DNA of 42,420 nucleotides, from assembly GCA_002683135.1 (NCBI GenBank), contig NYSS01000122.1, positions 1-42,420 of the forward strand, read 5' to 3'. The stretch comes from Planctomycetota bacterium (GTDB lineage: Bacteria; Planctomycetota; GCA-002687715). How positions within the stretch are numbered: position 1 is the stretch's first letter; every line of letters begins with the position of its first letter. The notes under the pieces are model-generated. The model saw only the letters and a program-made list of their open reading frames with translations, searched no databases and had not been told where the DNA came from. Positions 23,725 to 32,070 of this stretch are shown one piece after another. The translations under genes were made by a program, and so were the position numbers.

Positions 23725-23906
23725 GTCGCTCTCCGTGCCGATAGGTTCCAACGCGACGCGTCGCGACGCAACCAGCCGCGACAACAATCGCATCCGGGAT
23801 CTCGCGGGTCCGCCCTACGCTGCTGCGACGGCAGTTCCAGGCTGGAATGGGCCGATCCGCTGGGTCTCCACCACTCCATCGCCGCCTCTCCCACCTCGAC
23901 GAACCC

Positions 23907-23945
23907 AAAAAAGTGCGGCGTCGGATAGAAGGCATCCGACACCGC
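23907..23945 (-). terminator. Rho-independent terminator on the minus strand
   Basis: A 12-bp stem (23934-23945 with 23915-23926, one G-U pair) has a 7-nt loop and is followed on the minus strand by AC and six T (23912-23907). This is a textbook intrinsic terminator. No protein gene ends just before it, so it terminates a non-coding transcript or leader. Confidence 0.8.
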
Positions 23946-24106
23946 GCATGTTTACCTGTCTTGAGAAAGTGGAAAGCTGTGGAGGAGGTAAACAAGGGAC
24001 TCCGGCGTGACACCGTGACCCTTTGACTGTCTCTACGCCCCGGCCCGTTGGTCGGCCTCTCGCACGCCGTTCCACGGGTCTCCCAAACGGAGGGTAGAAC
24101 CGGGGC
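23907..24106 (-). ncRNA. Candidate ~200-nt small RNA or leader RNA
   Basis: This region has no credible ORF but lies between a good -10 box (TATACT, 24118-24113) and the intrinsic terminator ending at 23907. The predicted RNA can fold locally: a 7-bp inverted repeat gtttacc/ggtaaac at 23950-23956 and 23987-23993, and a stem pairing GGTTC with GGAAC around an inner CTCC/GGAG. No known family (6S, SRP, RNase P, tmRNA) is recognised. It could be a free sRNA, or a leader with an attenuator for the lipoprotein gene that starts 183 nt further on. The 5' end is approximate. Confidence 0.45.
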
Positions 24107-24112
24107 GACCCG

Positions 24113-24118
24113 AGTATA
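24113..24118 (-). promoter_or_regulatory. -10 box for the minus-strand RNA
   Basis: TATACT (24118 to 24113) matches 5 of 6 bases of TATAAT. No good -35 is seen 16-18 nt upstream. It lies in the AT-rich patch shared with the divergent plus-strand promoter. Confidence 0.35.
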
Positions 24119-24182
24119 CACCATAGATCCGTTCGCTCGCTACCCATAACTATCAAACGATTTACGAAACGAGCACGCAATC

Positions 24183-24209
24183 TTGACGTGTTAATAACCT
24201 GTGTATTAA
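24183..24209 (+). promoter_or_regulatory. Candidate promoter of the plus-strand RNA
   Basis: TTGACG (24183-24188) and TATTAA (24204-24209) are separated by 15 nt, slightly shorter than ideal. They lie in the most AT-rich part of the window, back to back with the minus-strand -10 box. Confidence 0.4.
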
Positions 24210-24215
24210 CTTCGC

Positions 24216-24446
24216 CGATAGGGGTCGCGGTGAGCGACTCTTCCGTGACGCATTCCCCGTGATTCTCAAAGTGGGGCACCATGGCGTGGGTTCTGTCTCG
24301 ATCGGATCGCACGCAGAGAGTGGCCGAGGTTGCCAGGCACCGCACGCCGGACTCGCCGCTTCCACTCAACGCGTGAAATCTGTTCCTCAATCGCTTTCCC
24401 CAAACGCTGGGAAATGGGCCTCTTACGGACGAGAGGCCGCTTTTTT
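24216..24446 (+). ncRNA. Candidate ~230-nt small RNA
   Basis: This is a second transcript-like unit without an ORF: promoter-like boxes at 24183-24209, an internal 6-bp stem GAGTGG/CCACTC (24318-24323 with 24362-24367), a hairpin tttccc/gggaaa (24395-24400 with 24409-24414), and then the strong intrinsic terminator ending at 24446. The downstream chaperone gene has its own promoter after the terminator, which argues against a simple leader. No known RNA family is recognised. The 5' end is approximate. Confidence 0.45.
24417..24446 (+). terminator. Rho-independent terminator on the plus strand
   Basis: A 7-bp stem, ggcctct (24417-24423) with agaggcc (24432-24438), has an 8-nt loop and is followed by GC and six T (24441-24446). 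No plus-strand protein gene ends upstream within 4 kb, so it must end a non-coding or leader transcript. Confidence 0.8.
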
Positions 24447-24475
24447 GTGGAGGTGTGGCCGTCGCGCCCCGTTTC

Positions 24476-24503
24476 TTGACTTGGACATGGCCGCTGCTAC
24501 GAT
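24476..24503 (+). promoter_or_regulatory. Sigma-70 promoter of the chaperone-cyclophilin operon
   Basis: TTGACT (24476-24481), a 16-nt spacer and TACGAT (24498-24503). This is the best -35/-10 pair in the window. It predicts a leader of about 120 nt before the ATG at 24630. Confidence 0.6.
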
Positions 24504-24629
24504 GGCGTGGTTTTCGGCCATATTCCCTTTCACTGCAATTACTTAGAGTCGCAGCCGTCATTGGATCTCAGGGCGCATCCGGCAGCGCGCCCCCCCCACT
24601 GACCGGCTCCCCGGCTCCGGAGACCCGAG

Positions 24630-26534
24630 ATGACCTGCTCATCCTCGCGACCGCTGTGTCTCATCGCGGCCGCGCTCCTCGTCACGCTGGCTCCCTTGCC
24701 CGCTCAGGGCAACGACGCAGCCGACCGCTCAGCGGCGCCTGCGCGAGCCCAGCCCGGCGGCCGCCCGTCTCGGCAACTTCCCACCATCACGAAGCCCTCT
24801 GATCCGGCCAAGATTCGGGGGACCTACTTCCTCTCCGAAGAGAGCCGGAAGCTGACAGAAGGTGAGTTCTACGACACCTACCTCATGCTCAAGCCGCACG
24901 AGGACAAGCCACAGCGGCCTCTGCAAGCTCAGCAGGTCCTTGAGCATTACCTCCTGTTCAAGGAGGCGGAGGCGATGGGGTTCGGCCTCTCAAAAGCAGA
25001 GGAAGACCTCATCAACCCGCTCAAGACCAAGCAAGCGTTCGCGTCCGCGATCAAGCAGCGCCTTGCTGCATGGAAGATCACAGAAGCGCAGTACGTGCAG
25101 TACCTGGCTGAGAAGCGGGCCATCCAGCGGCTCAAGAACTGGTACGCCAACAGCGTTCGCGTCCGGTCATCGGAGGTCTTTGACATCTGGAAGCGGGACA
25201 ACCTGCTCTTCAGCGTCTCCTACGTCGAATTCACTGCGGATGAGCTCGAGGAAGACCTGCGTAAGACCCCGCCGACCGAAGCGCAGCTCAGGGAGTTCTA
25301 CAAGACGAATCCCCAGATCCAGAACACCATGCGCGTGCCCACCTCGATCACCGCTGACATCGTGGTGTTCGATCCTGCGAGCGTTCCCGAAGCGGAGATC
25401 AAGCGTCTCCGAGGCTCCCGGCAGATTACCCGCGAAGAAGCCCTCCGTTACTTCCTCGCGAACACGAACCGGCTGGTGAAGCAGATCCCCTCGGAAGATC
25501 GGCCGAAGCTGTATCCACCCCCGGGAGAGGCACCGCCCCCTATCGAAGAGCTGGTGACCCCGTTCATGCTCGTTCGGCAGCAGGTCGACCGTGAGTTGAT
25601 CCTCGGCGACCGCATCCAGAAAGCGTTTGACGCGGCCGAGGGCGCCCAGAACTCAGCTGACGTCAAGGCTGCTGCTGACAAGCAGGGGTTGCAGACGATT
25701 AGCCTCGAGAAGGCGTCCCGGCAGCAGACACTCACCGAGTACGGACACCTGGGGCCGTCCCTCTTCACCGACCTCTTCAACGCAAAGCCAGGCTCCATGG
25801 CCGTCGGCGTCCAGTTCAACGGGAAGATCCAGTTCTTCTGGCGCCTCGGGGACAAGGCCGTTAGTTCCCTGCCGCCGTTCGAAGCGGTGAGCGGGTCCCT
25901 CGTCGACCCGTGGTTCAAATCCACCGCTTACCAGCGCGCTCAGAACGAAGCCAAGGACTTCCTCGACAAGGTCCAGGAGGCCGTCAAGACGGTGACCGGT
26001 GACCGGGAGGCCGAGATCGACATCGAAGCGGGCAGCAAGGCCGCGGCAGAAATCGAGCGCCAGGGGATCACCGAAGAACGTCGGATGGATCTCGAGCGTC
26101 AGAAGTGGCGCGCGTGGGGCGAGAACGAAAAGCGCACCGTTCGTTCGGAACGGATGCCAGAGTTCTTCGGCGCTGTGGCGGAGAAGGAAGGCCGCAAACT
26201 TAAGAGCGTTGGCCCGTTCTCATTCAGCTACGGTCGCACCAATCGCGGAGAGATGACGGACATGGACGAAAGCCGCCGCGCATTCCTCCAGTCCAGCTTC
26301 CAGATCAAGGCGCTTGGCCCCGGCCATGTGAGCCCAGCCCTGTCCGACGCACTCACGCAGACCCACTTCGTGGTGAAGGTGGACACCAAGGCGGAGCCTC
26401 CGTTCGAGAGCATGTCAGCCGTCGACTACTACCAGCGACGGATGGCAGCGGAGCGGCAGACGACCTTCACGACGAACTACATGTGGACGGGGTTCCAGGC
26501 GCAACGCCGCCTCAAGTGGGCGCCGAGTAAGTGA
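24630..26534 (+). CDS. SurA/PpiD-like periplasmic folding factor
   Basis: A 634-residue exported protein. The ATG has GGAGA 6 nt upstream and begins a signal peptide (~1-26, ending PLPAQG). Residues ~60-190 form the helical chaperone module of the SurA/PpiD type (QVLEHYLLFKEAEAMGFGLS). Two stretches match the ends of parvulin domains: YGHLGPSLFTDLFNAKPGSM ... FFWRLGDK (~375-415) and ALGPGHVSPALSDALTQTHF ... VKVD (~580-610). The usual parvulin active-site His/Cys motifs are not clear, so it may act as a chaperone rather than an isomerase. The gene just downstream encodes a cyclophilin-type isomerase, so the pair probably forms an envelope protein-folding unit. Confidence 0.7.
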   Translation: MTCSSSRPLCLIAAALLVTLAPLPAQGNDAADRSAAPARAQPGGRPSRQLPTITKPSDPAKIRGTYFLSEESRKLTEGEFYDTYLMLKPHEDKPQRPLQAQQVLEHYLLFKEAEAMGFGLSKAEEDLINPLKTKQAFASAIKQRLAAWKITEAQYVQYLAEKRAIQRLKNWYANSVRVRSSEVFDIWKRDNLLFSVSYVEFTADELEEDLRKTPPTEAQLREFYKTNPQIQNTMRVPTSITADIVVFDPASVPEAEIKRLRGSRQITREEALRYFLANTNRLVKQIPSEDRPKLYPPPGEAPPPIEELVTPFMLVRQQVDRELILGDRIQKAFDAAEGAQNSADVKAAADKQGLQTISLEKASRQQTLTEYGHLGPSLFTDLFNAKPGSMAVGVQFNGKIQFFWRLGDKAVSSLPPFEAVSGSLVDPWFKSTAYQRAQNEAKDFLDKVQEAVKTVTGDREAEIDIEAGSKAAAEIERQGITEERRMDLERQKWRAWGENEKRTVRSERMPEFFGAVAEKEGRKLKSVGPFSFSYGRTNRGEMTDMDESRRAFLQSSFQIKALGPGHVSPALSDALTQTHFVVKVDTKAEPPFESMSAVDYYQRRMAAERQTTFTTNYMWTGFQAQRRLKWAPSK

Positions 26535-26560
26535 GCGAAGCAGCACAAGGGACGAATAAC

Positions 26561-27526
26561 ATGATCATCAAGAACACGATCGCCGCTCTCATACCCCTCG
26601 CGCTGATGGCCGGCGCCGTCTTTGCTCAGGGCGAAGAAGAGAAGGCGAGCCCCGCGAAGCTCATGCTTGAGCTCGAAGAGGCCCTGCCACGCAAGGCCCC
26701 CGAGACGGGACAACCGGTCGCTTTCGCCCATTCGGTCAACTGGGACAAGTCCATCGAGAAGATCGGCTTTGTCCTGGTCCGAGCGAGCGGGACCAAGGTC
26801 GAACCCCACGCGCTCTTCCTGTTGGGCTGCTGCCTGTTCAACTCGCACGAGATCGAGCAGGCGAAGGCGACCTTCGAAGACCTGAAGCGGCGCTTCCCCA
26901 AGCACGCGCTCTGTACGACGGCGACGGATCAGCGCACGGGAAAATCGTTGGTCGACCAGGGCATCGAAGACTGCGGCGACGAGCTCCAATTCCGCGCGGT
27001 GAACAAGGTCCGCAAGCTGCCCCAACCGGAGCTCGACCCAGCCAGCGCGACGACGCTGCACCTGACAGCGGGCCGCGTGACGATCCAGTTCTACAAGAAC
27101 GTCGCGCTCAAACACCGCGAGAACTTCTTGAAGCTCGCGAGCGAGGGCTTCTACGACCGCACCAGGGTCCACAAGGTCATCCCCGGTCACATCGTGCACA
27201 TGGGCGATCCCAACTCCAAGGTGCGCGACCCGTCGCGATGGGGCAAGGGCGACCCAGGTTATGTCATCGACAACGAGTTCTCGCTCGTCAGCCACAAACG
27301 CGGCACGATCACGATGTGGCGCGGCAGCGGACGGCCTTCAAGCCACGGCTCCCAGTTCCAGATCCTCCTGAAGGATCAGCCGCACCTCGACTTCGTACAG
27401 ACACCCTTCGCGGAGGTGGTGGAGGGCATCGAGATCGTAGAGACCCTCTCGCGCCAATCCAGAAACCAGTACGAAGCACCCGTCGTGGACTGCTTCCTCA
27501 ACGGAATCACGACGCCCAAGAAGTAG
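26561..27526 (+). CDS. Exported cyclophilin-type peptidyl-prolyl isomerase
   Basis: A 321-residue exported isomerase. The ATG at 26561 is preferred over an overlapping GTG at 26531 because it has AAGGGA upstream and begins a signal peptide (MIIKNTIAALIPLALMAGAVFA). Residues ~35-135 are a TPR-like helical part (FLLGCCLFNSHEIEQAKATF). Residues ~165-315 are cyclophilin: TLHLTAGRVTIQFYKN, ENFLKLASEGFYDRTRVHKV, GYVIDNEF, GTITMWRGSGRPSSHGSQF with the active-site Q-F, and FAEVVEGIEIVE. It catalyses proline cis-trans isomerisation in secreted proteins and is transcribed with the SurA-like gene. Confidence 0.9.
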   Translation: MIIKNTIAALIPLALMAGAVFAQGEEEKASPAKLMLELEEALPRKAPETGQPVAFAHSVNWDKSIEKIGFVLVRASGTKVEPHALFLLGCCLFNSHEIEQAKATFEDLKRRFPKHALCTTATDQRTGKSLVDQGIEDCGDELQFRAVNKVRKLPQPELDPASATTLHLTAGRVTIQFYKNVALKHRENFLKLASEGFYDRTRVHKVIPGHIVHMGDPNSKVRDPSRWGKGDPGYVIDNEFSLVSHKRGTITMWRGSGRPSSHGSQFQILLKDQPHLDFVQTPFAEVVEGIEIVETLSRQSRNQYEAPVVDCFLNGITTPKK

Positions 27527-27570
27527 CCCGCGGCGCCGCGTCCCGCAGCACCGGAGCGGGGCGCGCCCGC

Positions 27571-28803
27571 CTACGCCAGCCGACCCGCACCGTCTGGGTG
27601 CGCCAGGTAGCCGTCGATCACGGACTGGAGAAACACGCGGCCGCGATCGCGAGTCCCGTCATCAAGATCCCGGATCCACTCGAGATACGAACCGCCGCCG
27701 CTAGGCACGGTCCCCAAGAGCGCGGACCGCGACGTCCGATCAACGAGCTCAGCGCCATCAATCGCGAGCGGGTCCTGAAGCACCGCGCTCGCCTCCGGGA
27801 GGGCCGAAACGAGGCCCAGCAAGGCCGCCGCCTCCTCCGAATGACCGCGTGCTTCGAGACGATCTGCGGCGCCGGCGAACCCATCCACGAACCTCTCTAA
27901 CTGCCGGACCCGATCGCTCAGGGCTCCCTCCAGAGACGCGAGGCCCGCTTCGATAACGGCCTGTTGGAAGGGGTCGTCCGCCGCGAGGCGCAAACGGACC
28001 TCCGCATACCAGCGGTGCAACGCCACGAGCTGGGCCATGTACTCGAGGCAGCGGCGGACCCGCTCGGGTCCCCGACGAATAAGGAGCGGGTCGAACCGCA
28101 TCTCTCGCGCAGGATCCTTCTCGCCAACGACGAGCATGCCCTCACCGCGATCGCGGCGGTACACAGCACCGGCCGCCAACACCGTCCCGTAGCCGATCGT
28201 GATCGGCCCGACGACACCACCGGCGCCACCGAGGAAGATCCTGGGCTCGGTCAGCCACACGCCGCGCGGGACGCAACCGAACCGGGACGGGGCCGCCTTA
28301 TCACCGCAGGGCCCAAATGGGGTGAAGTTGAAGTGGATGAACCCGCTGCCGATCTCGCTGTGATCCCGCGGGTCCGTACCACCCGCGAGGAGCATGTCAC
28401 ACGCGTTGATATTCGAACCGAGCGTCGCCCAGGGGAACAGAATCGTCTGCTTGGTGCCGACCGCGTGTGCAGCGGACGCGCCCTCCTCGAAGAGCGTCCC
28501 GGCCCGACCATGCCCCCCCGGACCGAATGACGCGCCGTCCAGCAGCACGCAGCCGGTGAATGACCCTGACCCGACCTCCGCATCGAGACCAATCGCGCAG
28601 TCTTCGAGAACGACAGGCCCGTGCCGGCCGATGCGGGCACCAGCTCGAATCACTGTGCTGGCACCAGAGATGCGAACACCTGGATGCAGGACGGAGCCTG
28701 CCTCGATCCGGCCCGGATCGACCTCCGGCTCGACGATCACCGCCTCCGGGTGGGGCATCTCCACCCCGCGGGCTATCAGCGCCTGCTTCAGATTCTCACT
28801 CAC
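27571..28803 (-). CDS. Left-handed beta-helix (hexapeptide-repeat) protein, GlmU-C-like
   Basis: A 410-residue cytoplasmic protein from a GTG. Residues ~30-240 contain hexapeptide repeats of the left-handed beta-helix type (EAGSVLHPGVRISGASTVIR, AGARIGRHGPVVLEDCAIG, GPITIGYGTVLAAGAVYRRD), with an inserted loop containing GTKQTILFPWATLGSNINAC. It resembles the acyltransferase or repeat half of UDP-GlcNAc pyrophosphorylase-like proteins but lacks the nucleotidyltransferase half. Residues ~250-400 are helical. It may be a sugar acetyltransferase or a structural protein; no catalytic residue can be assigned. TAACAT lies 7 nt before the GTG and no Shine-Dalgarno is seen. It is divergent from the CPBP gene, 62 bp apart. 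Confidence 0.65.
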   Translation of the reverse strand: MSENLKQALIARGVEMPHPEAVIVEPEVDPGRIEAGSVLHPGVRISGASTVIRAGARIGRHGPVVLEDCAIGLDAEVGSGSFTGCVLLDGASFGPGGHGRAGTLFEEGASAAHAVGTKQTILFPWATLGSNINACDMLLAGGTDPRDHSEIGSGFIHFNFTPFGPCGDKAAPSRFGCVPRGVWLTEPRIFLGGAGGVVGPITIGYGTVLAAGAVYRRDRGEGMLVVGEKDPAREMRFDPLLIRRGPERVRRCLEYMAQLVALHRWYAEVRLRLAADDPFQQAVIEAGLASLEGALSDRVRQLERFVDGFAGAADRLEARGHSEEAAALLGLVSALPEASAVLQDPLAIDGAELVDRTSRSALLGTVPSGGGSYLEWIRDLDDGTRDRGRVFLQSVIDGYLAHPDGAGRLA

Positions 28804-28810
28804 GCGGGCA

Positions 28811-28816
28811 ATGTTA
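28811..28816 (-). promoter_or_regulatory. TANNNT box 7 nt before the GTG at 28803
   Basis: TAACAT on the minus strand is separated by 7 nt from the start codon, with no ribosome-binding site between. This fits a leaderless -10 element. A plus-strand TACCAT at 28834-28839 may serve the divergent gene. Confidence 0.35.
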
Positions 28817-28865
28817 CCCCGTCATCCCTTCGCTACCATGCGGAGGCTCAGGTAGGCACGCATCC

Positions 28866-29480
28866 ATGTCCCAGAACTGGCACACAACCGACGACATCGA
28901 GAGCCTCATCGATCCCGAGGTTCGAGCCGAGATCGGTGATCCGATCCCGATCTCCACCGCGGCGACCGCCGTCTACATCCCCCTGCTCTTCCTGGGTCTC
29001 GGCCTGGCGATCTTCTGGCAGGGCACCATCTCAGTCCAGCAGTTCAGCTGGCCACGGATCGCGGAGGACGCAGCCATAGGCTTCGGCGTCGGGCTCGCGC
29101 TGGTCGCGATCACCTGGTTCCTATCCCGTGTCCTCACGCCCCTCCAAGACCTCGAACGGGAGTTTCGCCGCGTCCTCGGCCACGTCTCGACCCAGCGCAT
29201 CCTGGCGCTGGCGCTCCTCTCCGGCGTCGCCGAAGAGTTGGTGTTCCGCGGGACACTCCAGCCCTGGATCGGTTACGTAGCGACCAGCATCATCTTCGGA
29301 TGCATCCACTTCGTCCCGAGCCCCGTGTTCCTGCCATGGACTCTCTTCGCCCTCGGCGCGGGCTTCCTCTTCGGATGGCTGTTTGAATATCGAGACAGCC
29401 TCATCGCCCCGATATTCGCTCATGTCACGGTGAACGCGCTGAACCTGCTGTTGATCGTCCGAGGGCAACGCAAGACATGA
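28866..29480 (+). CDS. CPBP-family intramembrane metalloprotease
   Basis: A 204-residue integral membrane protein with about six hydrophobic helices. The family's active-site motifs are all present: E123-E124 with R128 (VAEELVFRG), H148 (FGCIHF), and H186 with N190 (HVTVN). CPBP (Abi/Rce1-type) proteases cleave prenylated or peptide substrates in the membrane; bacterial substrates are mostly unknown. The N-terminal ~30 residues are acidic and cytoplasmic. The ATG at 28866 follows an AGG-rich leader, with a possible -10 TACCAT at 28834. It is divergent from the beta-helix gene and convergent with the thioredoxin-like gene, so it is probably monocistronic. Confidence 0.88.
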   Translation: MSQNWHTTDDIESLIDPEVRAEIGDPIPISTAATAVYIPLLFLGLGLAIFWQGTISVQQFSWPRIAEDAAIGFGVGLALVAITWFLSRVLTPLQDLEREFRRVLGHVSTQRILALALLSGVAEELVFRGTLQPWIGYVATSIIFGCIHFVPSPVFLPWTLFALGAGFLFGWLFEYRDSLIAPIFAHVTVNALNLLLIVRGQRKT

Positions 29481-29522
29481 GCCGCCGAGCTCACACGGCC
29501 GGCCTGCAGGGCTGACGCGACG

Positions 29523-30674
29523 CTACATGGCCCGACGAATCGCCGCGACGAGATCAGCCAACGCGCGCTGGTTACGCTGACTCGAACCGGTCTTCACGTA
29601 AGCGACGTTGCCGGACTTATCGATGACGACGGTGTGCGGGATCCCGCGCACGCCATAGGCCTTCAGGTTGCTGAAATCCTTGGCGATGCCGACGGGAAAG
29701 GTCACGCCATGCTTGTCGAGGAAGGCGTCCAGGTTCTTCGCCTGGACCTCCGCCGGGGTCTTGTCGAGGGAACGATAGAACTTCGTCAGGCCGATGATTG
29801 ACGCGCCGCCTCCTGAGAGTTGCTTGGACACTCCCTCAAGCGCCTTCAGTTCGAACTGACACGGTTCGTACTTGTCAGCGAAGAAGACCACGACGAGGAC
29901 CTTGCCGTTGTGAGCGCTGATCGACGTGGGGGGCCCGTTGAGCCAACGCCCAACTCCGTTCAACTCGGGCGCCGGCTTGCCGAGCCAGCCCAGCTGTTCC
30001 TCGAGCATCTCGAGATACCGTGAGTCTCCGTGCGCGGACTTCAACCTGGTGAGCCGCTCCCCAGCCTCGGTGACGCGGCCCGCGTCCCTCAAGAACTCGA
30101 TCGCCTTGATGCTCGCGTCAGCCACGAGCGGCGACTCGTCACCGGAAGACGCGACGGTGTCGAGGAGCGCGATGGACTCCTTCAGCGCGCCTTGCTGGTG
30201 CTGGGCGATGGCGAGGTAGTACTGCACCACGGCCTTGCGCTCACTGTCAGAGCCGCTGGCGAGCAAAGACGACAGCACGCGAGCCGCGTTGCCCCAGTCA
30301 CGGCTGTCCAGGTACGCGGTCCCGAGCGAGATCGTCGCCTCCTCCACGTCCGGAGACTCGGGGTTCTTCTCGATGAAGGCTCGGAAGTGTGGGATGGCGT
30401 CCGCCGGTTTACCGGCCAGCGCGCAAGCGCGGCCGAGGACAAAGCGGCCCTCGACGAGCGCACCCGCCTTCGGCTGCCACTCACCCACGAACGCAAAAAG
30501 GTCCGTCCGAAAGCGCGTCGCGCGCGCCTTGGCCGCGTCCTCGGAGAGCTGCTCCCCATCGTCAGCCCTCATGAGGGCCATGAGGTTCTCGAAATCGTCC
30601 TGGATACGGTCATCCGCGCGCGTCTGGCCGATGGTGAACGACGCGATGAGGAGGAGGAAAGTCAGGGTGCGCAT
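29523..30674 (-). CDS. Exported TPR plus thioredoxin-like protein lacking the CxxC pair
   Basis: A 383-residue exported protein (signal peptide ~1-20 from the ATG at 30674; the frame is open upstream but without coding character). Residues ~25-225 are TPR-like helices (GRACALAGKPADAIPHFRAFI, LGTAYLDSRDWGNAARVL). Residues ~230-383 are a TlpA/peroxiredoxin-like thioredoxin fold: GKPAPELNG, KVLVVVFFADKYEPCQFEL, and the cis-proline site GIPHTVV (P346). The usual WCxxC is replaced by KYEPC, leaving only C272, the second cysteine position. It therefore cannot form the normal redox disulfide alone. It may use a mixed disulfide, a partner protein, or only a binding function. Confidence 0.8.
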   Translation of the reverse strand: MRTLTFLLLIASFTIGQTRADDRIQDDFENLMALMRADDGEQLSEDAAKARATRFRTDLFAFVGEWQPKAGALVEGRFVLGRACALAGKPADAIPHFRAFIEKNPESPDVEEATISLGTAYLDSRDWGNAARVLSSLLASGSDSERKAVVQYYLAIAQHQQGALKESIALLDTVASSGDESPLVADASIKAIEFLRDAGRVTEAGERLTRLKSAHGDSRYLEMLEEQLGWLGKPAPELNGVGRWLNGPPTSISAHNGKVLVVVFFADKYEPCQFELKALEGVSKQLSGGGASIIGLTKFYRSLDKTPAEVQAKNLDAFLDKHGVTFPVGIAKDFSNLKAYGVRGIPHTVVIDKSGNVAYVKTGSSQRNQRALADLVAAIRRAM

Positions 30675-30855
30675 GTCAGTTGCCTGGTCAGGGACAAGTC
30701 GGCTCCACCCACAGGATATCCAATGCACCACCGTGGCTCCAATGGGGCACGGAGATCGGCGCCACCGCGGCCCCCCTGGCCTCACCGGTGACAGGCCGAG
30801 ACCCCGGGCAGGTCCAAGGGGCGCGCGCTGATCGAAGGACAACCCCAAGCTGAGC

Positions 30856-31983
30856 TTATAGGGGGCAGGTGCGGTCAAGGACGCGCAGAATCAAGAGGAC
30901 GCGGAAGGTCACGTCCGTGTACTTCTTGTGCTTGCCTCGCCAGGACTCTTCAAGCGGGAAGTAGTGGTACTGGGACCGGGAGACCGCCTTCTCAATGTGG
31001 TCGTCGACGCGCCAGACCCCGTCGTCGTCCTGCAGGGAGAGGACCCATTCCAACAGCTCGACGGCCTTGTCCGAACTGGTCAGCGTGCCCGTCCGCGCGA
31101 GCAACTCCAGGTCGTGGAGCAAAAACCCGAGGCGCTTGTCCGCGAACTCGTCCCTCCCCCACTGGGAGATGTGCAGGTCGACCAACTTGATGTAGCGCTT
31201 GCCCGCCGACTGGCGGAGGCGCAACGCGATCTCGTCGCCCTTCATCAGGTAGTCGACGACGCGCTTGACGACGACCCGCGCTTCGTCCGTGTGAAACACG
31301 GGATGCCAGGCCATCAAGTAGAAGAGGAACATGTCCGGTATGTGGTGCCCGGGCTTCACCACACGGTAGATCCCGTCCTCCTTGGACTCCTCCGCGATCT
31401 CAACCTGCCCATCAAACAGATCCGGATCACCGCCCTCAGGGTACTGCTCACCCAACTCCCCCAGGACACGCTCGGCGACAGCGACGACGGAGGGGTCGTC
31501 CCCGTAGCCCGCCCGTGACAACGAGGCCGCCGAGATCACGGCGAGGGCCCACAGGATCTCGCGTGTCGCGGCCTCGTTAGTGCCCACGTACCCCTTCATT
31601 TCGAAGAGATCCGCAGTCGTGTCCTCCATCACGTAGCGCAACATCCGCCCGGCCGAACTGTGGATGATCGGGTGCGTCGGGTCCCACCCGTACTCGACCA
31701 ACGAGAGGAACTGGTTGACCATCCCAGGTCCGCGATTCCGGCTGTTGTTCGGCGCCTCGAACTCCAAGACCTTGTTCAGCCAGGTCCCCGTCTCCTGCTG
31801 ATTGCGGGAGATGGTTACCGCGTTCTTGTAGTTGAACGCGCCGTTGCGCGCCGCCGCGACCTCCGGATCATCGGCGGGGCGGTCAAAGACCTCGGTCAGA
31901 ACACGGGCAAGCACGGGCGGACAGGACTTCTCGCGAAGCCAGTCCAAGGGCTGCGTCTTGAGACGGTCCAGCCAGCTCCCCAT
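30856..31983 (-). CDS. Helical, toroid-like protein of unknown function
   Basis: A 375-residue protein from the ATG at 31983, chosen because GGAGGAG lies directly upstream of it (an ATG six codons earlier would bury that site). It has no signal peptide or membrane segment. It is predominantly helical, with a repeat-like element LEWVLSLQDDDGVWRVDDH that resembles the QxxDGxW repeats of terpene cyclase/prenyltransferase toroids. Other notable stretches are MLRYVMEDTTADLFEMKGYVG and VKPGHHIPDMFLFYLMAW. No catalytic acid motif is recognisable. It ends 182 bp before the thioredoxin-like gene and is transcribed in the same direction. Confidence 0.6.
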   Translation of the reverse strand: MGSWLDRLKTQPLDWLREKSCPPVLARVLTEVFDRPADDPEVAAARNGAFNYKNAVTISRNQQETGTWLNKVLEFEAPNNSRNRGPGMVNQFLSLVEYGWDPTHPIIHSSAGRMLRYVMEDTTADLFEMKGYVGTNEAATREILWALAVISAASLSRAGYGDDPSVVAVAERVLGELGEQYPEGGDPDLFDGQVEIAEESKEDGIYRVVKPGHHIPDMFLFYLMAWHPVFHTDEARVVVKRVVDYLMKGDEIALRLRQSAGKRYIKLVDLHISQWGRDEFADKRLGFLLHDLELLARTGTLTSSDKAVELLEWVLSLQDDDGVWRVDDHIEKAVSRSQYHYFPLEESWRGKHKKYTDVTFRVLLILRVLDRTCPL

Positions 31984-32070
31984 GTCTCCTCCTCGATCCA
32001 TGCTCGCGGCAGCAAGTCGTTTTCTAACCTAGGCTTGTGGCCAAGAAAGTAGGACAACGGAAGGGACGCG

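Noticed and set aside
24311-24367. tRNA-like stretch with TGGCCGAG and a GAGTGG/CCACTC stem
   Set aside because: The D-arm-like part resembles a serine tRNA, but there is no 7-nt anticodon loop with T33, no T-arm and no acceptor stem of 7 bp. I treat it as part of the small RNA candidate.
27529-27540. 12-bp perfect GC palindrome cgcggcgccgcg between convergent genes
   Set aside because: It has no loop, no U-tract and no second copy; with this base composition it is expected by chance and may only be a weak bidirectional stop.
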